Part shown: piece after piece, positions 1 to 10,700 of the stretch
How the letters are laid out: the number at the start of each line of letters is the position of its first letter
How positions within the stretch are numbered: position 1 is the first letter of the stretch
Source of the DNA: Gymnorhina tibicen
Lineage: Eukaryota; Chordata; Aves; Passeriformes; Artamidae
Assembly (NCBI GenBank): GCA_013399875.1
Contig: VXAZ01002369.1
Span: forward strand, 207,459 to 271,458
Reading direction: 5' to 3'
Length of the DNA stretch: 64,000 nucleotides
Translations under genes and position numbers: made by a program
Notes under the pieces: generated by a model
Databases searched by the model: none
Told to the model about the DNA's origin: nothing
Seen by the model: only the letters and a program-made list of their open reading frames with translations

Positions 1-2040
1 ATTAAATAAATATTATTTCAGTAATTTAAAGTATTTCTTAAGCATGAGACAGTGTTTTTTTAAGGTATTGGTCATCCTAATGTTCTCAGTATCAGAGATT
101 TCTGACTAAGATATTTGTTCTGGAAGAAAAGATCAAATACTCTTCTGCTACAAGTCATTTTGATTTAAGAAAAAGGGATTAGATAAGCGTTTAGAACAAG
201 AAATCTTTCAGCATGAATAAACAGAACAAATTACTTCATTAGCTTTCAGCTACTGTGCATTTGTGTGAAACTATGCTAAAACTATAATGCTGTCAGCACA
301 GTATTCTTTCTATGACTTTCAAATCACAGTATGATTTTTCCAAGTCACCAGCTCGTGGGCTGCTGTTTGCTCTGGACATCAAACAAGGTTTTTCTCTGCT
401 GTTCAGGAATCAAGATGCTGTAGGCCAGGTCATGGTTGCCTCTGTTTCTCTCTCAATTGTATTCAGCTTGTTTTTTCTGTGGCTGCTCTGCAGCTTTATG
501 CATAGTTACATAAATTTTGCTTGAATAATCTCAGTTTGGTACTTTAATATAATTTATTAATTTAAAAATAATAAATTTTAACTTGATCTCTCTATGCATT
601 AAAATTATCACTAGAATGAAAGACCAAAATTCAAGTCAGATTTATTTTTCTGAATAGGAGCATGCTTAGAACTTCACTAAAATAGGGGCTTTGCCTTACT
701 GAGCTCATCTATATGATAGGTTGCAATACTAATGTCTAATAGGCACTTTTAATACACAAAAAGGAATTTTCCACAAAGATGTCTAATGAATTAGTGTCAC
801 AAACAGTGTGATTACAGAAATGATACTATGTTTTAACACAATATTCAATACCCACTCTGTGGTTATGTATCAGCAGCAGCAATATTAAAAGAAAATTGCT
901 TATTAGGTTTGACCTAAGAATCTGTTTCTTGTTTGATCAATTTTATCAGAAGATTGTGACCTGTCAGTATCTCTCACTTCCCTGCACTATGACCTCTGTT
1001 CTGACTTTCTATTCTGTTAAGTTCACTTAATTTATCGTTTCTCTGGGGACCCCATCCCGTATATTTTAAAAATCTGCATTTTGTACATAGCAGCAGGATA
1101 TCCTCTACCATCATTAACTGAATTTACACGGTACCTCTGGGCACCAAAGTAAGGCATTTTACAAAGATATCTGTACTATAATTAGGAAGATATAGTGGCT
1201 CCTGATTCTACATGAAAGAAAAAGGTGAACAATCAGTTTTCAAGCTGATTTTACAGATGAAAGAAGTCAAGTGTTTTTTTATATCTCAGGATGAATAAAA
1301 CCAAACACATTCTGTGATATGATCCTTTACTTACTGCTAAGACTTGAACTCCAACATCAGAATACACCTACTAATGTAAATTGTTATCATCCAGGTTCAT
1401 AAAGAGCACTGAGGAAATTAAACAAAGGAAGTAAATTCTGTTTTGTACTCCATCAAAGCTGAAGTTACTGCCTTCTTCTGTTTTCTTTAAATGTATCTTT
1501 ACAATGTTTTTCTGTATTGTCATTTGGCTGCCTGCTGAGTATCCATGTTGCATCCTCACAAGGAATGCATTACAGTAGTTTTAAGAGGATGAAAATGATA
1601 CAATGAGTCAAGGTTGTTTACTTACATTAATAGGAAAATATATCCATTAGCATTCTGAATACAGGAGTTGTACTCAAATCTTTCTGATACCTGAATTATA
1701 GGATGATGTGCCATACTTATCTGTCCTCTAGTCTGTTTTATTGAAATGCCGTAATTGTAAACTAGTTCTAAATGCTGTAGTTCATTTGTGTCCATTAAGT
1801 CCAAAGACAATGTGAGTGGAAAGGACAAGTGAACAAAATACAAACCCCTAGTGTTGTGAGAAGAAGTGCAGTAGAAGTTGAAAATCTATTAATTGTACTT
1901 CCCCTTTAAGAATTTGGCTGGCAAAGGAAACAAAACCTTTTGAATGTAATTGTGTGTGCTCTGAAATTATGTTGTAGTGAGTAACTAAATATTGGGTGGG
2001 GTTTTTCTTTAGAAAATAAGCTTTCTTCTAGGTGAATTAA
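1..2040 (+). other. NEK10 intron (5' end cut by window)
   Basis: AT-rich sequence upstream of the first recognised NEK10 exon. No coding segment, repeat family or RNA gene was recognised on either strand. Open frames here are short and have no family resemblance. Confidence 0.6.
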
Positions 2041-2044
2041 TAAA

Positions 2045-2205
2045 ACACTTGTGGCTTGGATTGCTTTATACCTAGTCCCGAAGTTGTAAAGAGTGAGCTG
2101 TATGGAGAGAAGGCTGCAGGATGGGCTGCAGGATGCATCCTTTATCAGATGGCCACTCGGAACCCACCATTTTACAGCACCAATATGCTCTCCTTGGCAA
2201 CTAAA
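2045..2205 (+). pseudogene. NEK10: NEK10 kinase-domain exon, subdomains VIII-IX/X, damaged
   Basis: From 2077 the frame reads P-E-V-V-K-S-E-L-Y-G-E-K then A-A-G-W-A-A-G-C-I-L-Y-Q-M-A-T, ending N-M-L-S-L-A-T-K before a GTACTC donor at 2206. This is the P+1 loop/helix F region of the NEK10 kinase C-lobe. Upstream (2045-2071) the expected T-x-V-V-G-T-x-L-Y segment appears in another frame as T-L-V-A-W-I-A-L-Y. Only 8 bases separate the Tyr codon (2069-2071) from the Glu codon (2080), where 9 are needed, so one base has been lost near 2072. The Gly and Thr of the G-T motif are also gone. The kinase-wide Asp of D-x-W, expected at 2116-2118, is GCA (Ala). The 5' exon edge is unclear; TCTTCTAG at 2023-2030 is one possible acceptor. 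Confidence 0.85.
2112..2135 (+). repeat. Perfect 12-bp tandem repeat inside kinase exon
   Basis: GGCTGCAGGATG occurs twice with no gap, at 2112-2123 and 2124-2135. It covers the codons for K-A-A-G-W-A-A-G. The second copy matches the expected NEK10 W-A-x-G codons; the first copy sits where K-A-D-V-W is expected. The exon has not changed length here, so the Asp-Val codons seem to have been overwritten by a copy of the neighbouring sequence. Confidence 0.8.
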
Positions 2206-2624
2206 GTACTCACGTTTGCCACATCAACCTCCCAATTATTTTTGCATGTGTTACCATGAATGAGAATTCATGTTTAAGGTTATTGACATGTAAACTGCTC
2301 TCAGCTCTAATGTGTGTGTCTTGTGAATGAGCACAAGTGTTTATCATTGTGTGAATTGCTGTCTTACCTTTCTAATTGCAAAAATTGCTTGTAAATGTTC
2401 AATATTGTAGCACTTTAATCTACAGTAAGTATGTACACTAATGTGGATACCTGACTGGAAGAGACAGTCTGCGTTAGAAGATGTGTTCTAAGTTGTTCTG
2501 CAAGTTAGAGCTGATGATGTAATGCTCATCAGGTAGTTTCAAGGGACAATACTTACCACATTGGATCCTCAAATAAATAATGGAGTATTTTTCTTCAACA
2601 AACTGTAGATTTTTTATTTTTCAG
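2206..2624 (+). other. NEK10 intron
   Basis: Short intron from a GTACTC donor to a TTTTATTTTTCAG acceptor at 2612-2624. Nothing else recognised in it. Confidence 0.75.
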
Positions 2625-2695
2625 ATAGTAGGGGCTGTGTATGAACCTGTGCCAGAAGGATAACAATCTGAAAAAGTGTCATTTACCATTAAGAG
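2625..2695 (+). pseudogene. NEK10: NEK10 kinase-domain exon with in-frame stop
   Basis: The 71-bp exon starts after TTTTTCAG and reads I-V-G-A-V-Y-E-P-V-P-E-G, then TAA at 2661-2663, then Q-S-E-K-V-S-F-T-I-K-(R). It ends before GTAATT at 2696. Human NEK10 has I-V-E-A-V-Y-E-P-V-P-E-G-I-Y-S-E-K-V here, so the stop takes the place of the Ile codon and is not an exon-edge effect: reading resumes in the same frame with S-E-K-V. The following T-D is replaced by S-F, another sign of relaxed constraint. Phases on both sides agree with the neighbouring exons (starts phase 0, ends with two bases of a split codon). A stop here would remove the end of the kinase C-lobe and the whole tail. Confidence 0.9.
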
Positions 2696-4635
2696 GTAAT
2701 TGCTCATTTTATTTCGACATCCTGCTGAAAAGATGTTTTTGTTTTGTGTTCTTCCAGCAGAGATAATGTGACAGTTTGCAGACTTTAGCAACTGCCAGTA
2801 TTCGTCTCTGAATAGGAAATGTCTTTGGATTCAAAGAAAAACAGAGCTATCTCCTTACACCAATAATAACATTTACAATATAGCTGCACACATGCAACTG
2901 GAAAACTCATACCAGTATAGTCAGGGCATTCATTTAGCGACTATACACTTTATATTCAGTACTGAAATTTACATATAATATCAGTACTGTACTTAATTCC
3001 CTACACATCATTTTTTTCCCCCATAAAAATCCAGCATTGTGAGTAATTTTCAAATGCAGATTGGGGTCAAGAAAATAACCCTGTAAAAATACATTGCTTA
3101 CAGATCACTGTATGATCATGTTCATAGCTTTTTCTGTGTATTTGACTGATTTAAATATATTTTTCACTACTTTATAATTCTGTTAGCACAGCAGCAGAGA
3201 TAACAAAGTAATGGAGGAAAAGATGAGCCTGTACTTACTACACTCATTCATTACATATTTCTTAGCTATGTTTATATCTTCCTGGAGATAATGTAATGTA
3301 TAAGGCAAAGTATAGAGTGAATTAGAGATTTAGTTAGCTCCCTTGATTTTTTATAGTATGTTTTATTGTACAGAAAGGTTTCTGTTATTTAAAGACGTTG
3401 CAGATGAAGGACAACAATGGGGAGTACAGGAGCTAATAGAACTAACATTTATGATTAAGAGGTTCTGAAATGAATTTTAATGGAAATATTAAAATCTTTA
3501 CATTACACGAGTATTTTTCTGCGTATTTTACTAGCAGTGGGAAGCATGACAAATTTTTGTTACTGCTATTTTTGTGGGGGGCTATTGTTTTTAATATTAT
3601 CTCTTACTATGGGTTAAATCTTAAGCAATATGTTTGGGTTTTTGCTTATGCTTTGTGAGATATTTAGAAAGAATAAAAAACATTAAAGAAAAGGAGTAAT
3701 AATGAGATTTTAATTATGATATAGATTAGGAAACATTAACAGAAAAGATGCAGTTATTTTCAAATGACTGAAACACAACACATTTCAAAGATGAGTGTCA
3801 TAAATAAAAAAAAATTTCTTGATAATGATTTGAAGAAATATTGAAAGCTTCATTTTGCAACTGCAAATTTTCATATAGTGTTATCATTATTACTCAGTAT
3901 TGCTGTTAAAATATAGTTTTATTGCTTTAAGCTATTAAAGAAAGTTCTGGAATCATAGCCATCAAATTCCTTCAGAGTTGAACATCCATCTACGTGGTGT
4001 TTAGTCACAAATAATTTCTAGATGCATGGGAAATGGATACAGGACTTATTAAAAATTGCTTCTAGCTCCCTTTGTTCCTGGAAATTTTGCCCAATTTCAG
4101 TGAATTAAAATAAAAAATTAAACGAAAACCCCAACCCACAGTATTTTTTAAGGGAGTAAACTTGCACCTCTTTAAAAGAAATACAAAATTTAATGTAAAA
4201 AAGATTTTAAAAGTTAGGAAATTAGTGAAATTAACATATTTAAGTAAATTTAAACAAAAATATTAAAATCAAGACATTCAAGCCTTGTAAAACATTTTCA
4301 AAAGTGCTACTTTGCATGGCAGTTGTGTTTTTCTAAGAAAGAACTGCTTTAGAAATAATAAGTCATTCTACGGCATTTTCTTTAAAGAAGAGTGTTGGGT
4401 TATATGTTTATGTTAGCAGGTCAATAGTACTGTGCAAGGAAATCGTAGTAAATTATCAGGCTCGTTGGAGTTAACAGATTTAAGACACACTTTAGTACAT
4501 GCAGGACTGTCCCTAACAGCTTTCCTGTCCTACACTGCATACAAAATATTCTGGGGATTTAAAAACAGACCTAATAATATATTATTACTGTTACTAAACA
4601 GCTACCTAGGGTGCCTGAAACAAGAACCATAGACC
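2696..4635 (+). other. NEK10 intron, unique AT-rich part
   Basis: AT-rich sequence with no recognised repeat or gene until the CR1 element starts near 4640. Confidence 0.6.
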
Positions 4636-4639
4636 TGTT

Positions 4640-7440
4640 AAAGTATTTTAGGTTGGAAGGGACCCCTAGAAGTATCTAGTCCATCCTGCTTGATGCTGAG
4701 ACAATTTGATCTGGTTGCTCACTGCTCAGGGTTTTGTCTAAGTCAGTTTTGAATATTGAAGGATGGGGATCCCACAACTTCTCTACTTGCTCTGTAGTGC
4801 TTGTCTGCCTTTGTGATTAAAAGTAATAGTAATAATAATAATAACAATTGTTGTATCTATCCAGACTTCCCTGTGGTTTAACTATGTCTCTTGCCTCTTG
4901 CTCTAGCACTGTGCACTTTTGAGAAGGATCTGGCCATGCCTTCCTGTTATGCAGGTAGCAGTCAGATCTCTGAATAGGTGGTCCAGGTCCCTCTGACAGC
5001 AGCCCTGCCCCATGTATCCCTGAAATTCATTGTTCACAAACCTTTGGAGAATGCACTCTCTCCCACAATCTAGGTCGTTAATAAAGACATTAAATATTAC
5101 TGACCCAGTATCAGTCCTTGGAGGATGCTACTTCCAGCCACCAGCTGGACTTTGTACTACTGATGACATCTCTTTGAGCCAGGAGGTTCAGCCAGTTATC
5201 TTCCTATCTTACAGTCCTTTGGATACTGTAGGATATTGTGTGAAACAAAAGCCTTGCTAAAATAAATCTACCCACAGAGTATACTGCTCTCTCCTTGTCC
5301 TCAGACAGCAGTCTCATGGTAGACACCAGTCAGCGTAGTCAGGTATAACAGCTGTTTGGTTAATCCATCCTCACTGTTCCCAGTCACCTTCTTGTCGTTT
5401 TTGTGCTTGAAAATTACTTCCAGAGGAAATTGCTTTATTATTATTTTCTTTATTATTTTCCCAGAGACTGAGGTGAAGCTGACTGGCTATCAGCTCCCTG
5501 AATCTCCCCTCTTGCTTTTCTTGGATGTTTCTGTGATATTCAGCTTTTATCAATTTACAGGAACCTCCTTTTGATCCTTTTAGACGTGACAGATAGTGGT
5601 CTTGACCAACTGAATCCCTCAGACCCTCCTCATTTGGTCCCATGGGCTTGTGTACATCCAATTGGCTTAAATGCGTTTTGACTGTATTTTCTGCTATATG
5701 GAAGTGTTTCATGCTCATAAAGTCTACAGATAGGCTCAGAGATCTGAAACACTTATGGCCAAAGTTTCTCAATGGAAATAGAGGCAAAAGAGGGACCAAG
5801 TGTCCTAAACTTTTCCACGCTGTTTGTCACTAGGTTGCTTAGTGCATCCACATTTTCCATAGTCTTTTTTTGTTGGCCTTTCTTCTGCCTTCCACATGCA
5901 TTGCTAGTTTCAACTTTTTCAGCTTCTGCTGGGGTTTGGCTTTCCTAACTCTACCCTTTGTGCAATATCTGTATTCTTCCTGTGTAGCCCACCCCTGTTT
6001 CCTACATGCAGGATTGGGCTGTTCTAGTGCTTTGAGATGTCCCTGAAGATCAGCTTGCTTTCCCAAGCTTTCCCTTTACCTTCCACAGCAGTCTTCTGTG
6101 AGATTCTACTAGGAAGATCCCTGTACATGCTGAATTCTGCTCTCCTGAAGTCCTGTGTTGTAACCATACAATCTCACTTCTCTCAGGATTTTGAACTCCA
6201 CAGTCTGATGGTTGCTGTAAGATCAAGAGGCTGCCGTTGATCTTCATATCCCTGCCTCTTTCTTCCTTGTCTGAGAGCAACAGGTCTGGCAGAGTGCCTT
6301 TCAGCTCCATCAAGAAATTGTCATCAGCAGATTCCAGAAATCTGATTGCTGCACTCAGCCCTATTACCCCATCAGCAGATATCAGGGTGGTTAATAGGCC
6401 CCAATAAGTGTCTGGAATCATGAAGCTTCCTCCATCTGTCCAGCAAAGACTTCATTGACTTTCTCTCTGGTTTTGTGTGGTTTATAGCAGGCATCTTATC
6501 ACAATGTCACCCATGTTGGTCTGCTCCTCTGATCCTCACTGATAAGCTTTTGACTACACATGTCAGGTGCTGGTTGGCTTCAGCCTTTCCTCCTCAGTCA
6601 GACACCACCTATGTCCCCTGCCCTTCACACTTGACCCCAGTGCACTGTGGTCACTTTCAGTGAGTTCAAAGTTGGCCCTAATAATGTTATTTGTGCCCAT
6701 ATGAATGAGGAGCAAGAAGTAATAGCCCAAGGGTCAGGATGAGTCTTGGTAGTGTCTCCACAATGTCCTGAATCCAAGCAACAAACATCACATTCATCAA
6801 ATTGATCAAGTAGATGGATGTCTCTGTTCTCTCAACCTCAAATGACTGTCAGCTACTGCATTTATTTGTGATGTGAACACTTAATTCAGATTCACCTGGC
6901 TCTGATGTGTCTGTCCTCCATTAGGTTTTGTTCTTCCATACCTGTTCCTCGGTCACTATACCCGTTCAGCAATTATTCCTCTATAGTTAGAGGAAAAGCC
7001 TTCCTTCCCTTGGCAGAAGTCACAGGTCTTCAACCTACCTCCTCTTGGGAACCTTCATCCACTGCTCCTTTGAGGGCAAGCTCTAGATGTTCATTTTTCC
7101 TTGTGTTGCTTTCAGAGTGTTTGTGAAGACCCTGACATTCTCCTGTAAATCCTTGTTCACAGCTGCTTTGTCCAGTGGTGCAGTGCCTTGACCAGAGCAA
7201 GTCCCCACAAGGGAGGCTACATCTCCCCCATCCCAGGGAAAGGCCCCAGAGACTCCTTAGTGTGTCTGGGAGTGCTCAGCTGCAGCCCTCAGTAGCAGTT
7301 CTGTCTGGGTTGGTGTCAAGGATAATTGTTCCAGCTGATGCTGGAGACTGTGCTGTGGTGTGTCAACACTAAGGCTGCCCAGCATCAAACTGTCACAGGC
7401 AGGATGAGTGAGCCAGCATAACTCCATAAATACCAGGGCA
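4640..7440 (-). mobile_element. CR1 LINE, antisense, 5'-truncated and decayed
   Basis: The left edge holds GGTTGGAAGGGACC, the reverse complement of the end of CR1 retrotransposons, so the element runs on the - strand. Decayed ORF2 peptides appear in order on that strand. Near 6340-6250 there is D-N-F-L-x-x-L and D-L-L-L-S-D-K-E-E, the end of the endonuclease region. Near 6000 there is N-P-A-C-R-K-Q-G-W-A-T-Q-E-E-Y-R. Near 5650 there is L-x-Q-L-D-V-H-K-P-M-G-P, the start of the reverse transcriptase. Frames shift several times, so no working protein remains. At ~2.8 kb against ~4.5 kb for a full CR1, it lacks its 5' part. Its 5' edge lies about 60 bases upstream of the NEK10 exon at 7502. The exact right boundary is uncertain. 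Confidence 0.9.
4821..4846 (+). repeat. (TAA)n microsatellite inside CR1
   Basis: Short run of AGTAATAATAATAATAA inside the 3' part of the antisense CR1. It is a simple expansion, probably after insertion. Confidence 0.7.
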
Positions 7441-7501
7441 GGAATGCAGTGGTGGAAAAGGTTTTTTATAAACAAGTAAATAGAGAATGTTCTTTCTGTA
7501 G

Positions 7502-7712
7502 CTGCTTGACTCCTGATGCAGAGGCACGCCCAGACATAGTGGAGGTCTCACTGCTGTCTGATGTGATGATGAAATACCTGGATGTTTTATCCACCTCTCA
7601 TCTCATGTTGGAGAAGAAACTGGATTGGGAGAGGAGACGAACCCAGCGGTACTTCATGGAGGCTAATCGAAATGCAGTAACCCATCACCATCAGCTCTCC
7701 ATTTTATCACAA
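7502..7712 (+). CDS. NEK10: NEK10 exon: end of kinase domain and start of coiled-coil linker
   Basis: A 211-bp exon between TTCTTTCTGTAG (ends 7501) and a GTAAGT donor at 7713. It supplies one base of a split codon, then 70 open codons. The reading contains C-L-T-P-D-A-E-A-R-P-D-I-V-E-V-S (kinase subdomain XI with its invariant Arg), then L-E-K-K-L-D-W-E-R-R-R-T-Q-R-Y-F-M-E-A-N-R-N, a charged helix matching human NEK10 almost residue for residue. One residue is missing next to V-S-L-L-S-D-V (human has V-S-S-M-I-S-D-V) without breaking the frame. Splice sites are clean. This exon is well preserved although the exon before it carries a stop. The split first codon gives Ser where human has Arg. 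Confidence 0.95.
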
Positions 7713-10700
7713 GTAAGTACATGTATTAGGCTTTATTTTTTGTTATCATTGTTTGCCATATCTGAGAAAATAATGTGCAACAAAGCAGAAAATAAATCAA
7801 AATGAAAAGATCCATCCTCCTGTAACATTCTTCCATGCAGGCTTTTAAATTTATTTTTAACAAGGTATTCATTAATTTTTTTTGGACATTCTTATGCAGG
7901 AAGAATGACAGGATCTTAAAACCCAATGTCATTCTGTGTTGGAAAATGGTATTGTTATGGAGGTTCTTACAGTGTTGATAATATCTGATAACATTTAATT
8001 ATTACTGCATACTTGCAAATGGTTTGTGAATAGGAGAATATACACTTCATTAGGGTGGAACAAATTGATAATCTTGTGTATGATTCATAAACAATGACAC
8101 CTAGAAAATGGAACCTACACGAATAAAATTTTTAATTACAGATTGCAAAATACAGACCAGTGATGCTGATAAGGTATTTGCTCATGTTTTCTAACTCTCT
8201 GATACAGTTTTGCAGAAATACTTCTTACAGTTCTTCCATTTGCTTCAGACTGTTTTAAGCACCCTTCATGAAGTACATCAGTATTTTACATAATAAACCA
8301 AACTCATATATGATCTCAGAGAATTTATTTAAAAATACAAGGGCAATGTTTTTGTGTAGCAAAAGTGTCCTTTGAAAATTGTTATGATATTTGGAAAATA
8401 AAGTTATAATTTACACAGCCACTCTTGTCTGTTCAGATATTGCATCTCTTAGATTCCTTTTATCAGGGCCCAGCAGTTTGTACTGAAGAACCTCTGTGTA
8501 GGAAAAAGGTTTTCTAGAACACCTGGTCCCAAACATCCTAGTCTTCACCTTTCAAACACAACACTTGTATAAATAGTTAATATTTTTTTCAGTAGTTTTT
8601 TGACCTATCAGTCTAAGATCATTATTTATATTACACCATTTTTTTCAATAAAAAGAATGCCAAAACCTACCAGCAAACTGTAACAAACAACTGCCTTTCG
8701 AAATGTAAGAGGTATTGAGATGAAAGAAGGATACAGAGTAGGATTTGTAATTTAAAACACTATAAACAATTTTTTCCATGTTTTTTTCATTTAAATTTTC
8801 TTAACCTAAAGATTTGGAAGCTTGTTGTATGTCACTATTTTTTTGTATCTTGATACAGTCATTTTCTTGCATAACTGTGATGAAATTTGCAAAAAAATGT
8901 GCTATAGATGGAAAGATGCTAGATTTGGGATTTTGATGCAGTTATTGTGACTTTGAGAGAAGAGTGCCCTATCCAGATATTTGTGAGATATGATAGAACA
9001 TAGAAGTAAGAATATTTGTGTTTTGTATAAATACTTGGAAAATACACCTATCTACAAAACTGCCTGTGTATTTTGGGTACTAATGGCTAGTTTTCTCTAG
9101 GAAGAAACACTGCAGTCCTAGTTCCAGTCCAACAGATATTTTATTATGCATATTAAAAGAACAAGAGGTTCTGACAAAGATCCAGAACACTGAAGAAATG
9201 GAGGGGAATAATATGGCTTAGTAATGAGAAGTGCAAGACCTAATTTTGCAAATTGTTGTAAATAACAATAAATCAGGCTAGGATCTTTCAAATTTCAGAG
9301 GCGTGTTACAGGGCTTAGAAACAGAAGGAGCCATGTTGTTTCTGTCTTCCTGGTATTTAGGGAAACTTTATAAAGTTGAATGATTTCTAATAAAGAGAAT
9401 AATTATTCCTGAAAAGTTTGCCTTTTGAAAAAAAGAGGCAATGTTCTGACTAAAAGTGCTTGGAAGAATTTCAAGCAGCTGCTCCTGAAATAAAAGCTCT
9501 GTGAGATATAGACAGACTAATTCATCTTAGTCAAGGCCCCAGCAATTCCACACCCAAGTAATTTGTCATTTTTCCATGGTGTCAGAGAATTTGGTGTTTC
9601 TGCCATGTAGTTCAATGTTTTGTTGAAGGCAGCTAGCTTATACTTTGCTTTCTCTACTAAAATGTACTTATGGCCTCCTTTTTCATCCCAGTTGTGTCAT
9701 ATTGTGAATGTTTCTGACATAAGGACTGTACTCTCTGTCCTTGGTTATGGAACTAAAGAACAGAGATCTTTTGGAGCCAGAGTGGAATTTTTTTTATAAG
9801 TAGTTTAAGACTTGTTTGGAAGCTGTTAAATAGGCAATTGAAAGGCAGGTCAGTAGATGAAGTACAGTTACCTTGTGTGGTATGTACAGCATAAAATCCA
9901 TGCTTGAAAATATTCCCAGTAAAAAGAACCATCAGCAGCTCCCCACAAAAATTCTTGTATTTCCTAGTTTTCCACAGAAATTGTTGTCTATGTTAGAATA
10001 GAAACAGATGTAGGGATGGCAGGTGTTTGATAGAGCTACTGTGTTCAGTTCTGAAAGGTTAAGGTTGCTGACATAACACATGGTACAGAGGACCCAAACA
10101 AGTAATTAAAATGGCAGTAATTGTCTCTCACTTCGTACCTTTCATTTCAAGGTGATCAATATTATATTTTCATGCTCTGAGTAGGAAGAGGTGGAGAGGA
10201 AGAAGGTAGTTTGTGTAAGGTCACCGAACAGACCAGTGGCAAAGTTGAGTTTTCTGTGTTCCAAGGCAAACATGAGTCTCAAAACAGTAGTTTATCTAAC
10301 TAATATATTATCTTTCTAATATTTTCCTTTAAAGAGATGAGTGTGTAGCCAAACAATAATTTGATTGCTTTATATAAATTTGAAAAATGTATTTTGTCTG
10401 TTTAGAAAGCAGTGAAAATAAGCCACTTTTATTACTTTGGGAATACGTGTTTTATTACATGGGCATAATCCATTATTGTTTCATTTAGTGTGTATATCCT
10501 GAAATGTTTTCAACTTTTCTCCCATTGCCACATTTTTTAATGTAAAATATAAATATACCTAAAACAATATAGAATTATGAATATTCAGTTCAGTCCTGTC
10601 TTTTGAATGTGGTAGAGAGCAGTGTAAGTTTTATAATTGGAGTCCATCAGCCAAAAATATATAACAAAATATGAGCCATTTGTACCTTCTTCTGCTCTCA

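Noticed and set aside
5371..5799. 142-codon - strand open frame
   Set aside because: Decayed CR1 reverse-transcriptase region (L-D-V-H-K-P-M-G-P), not an independent gene.
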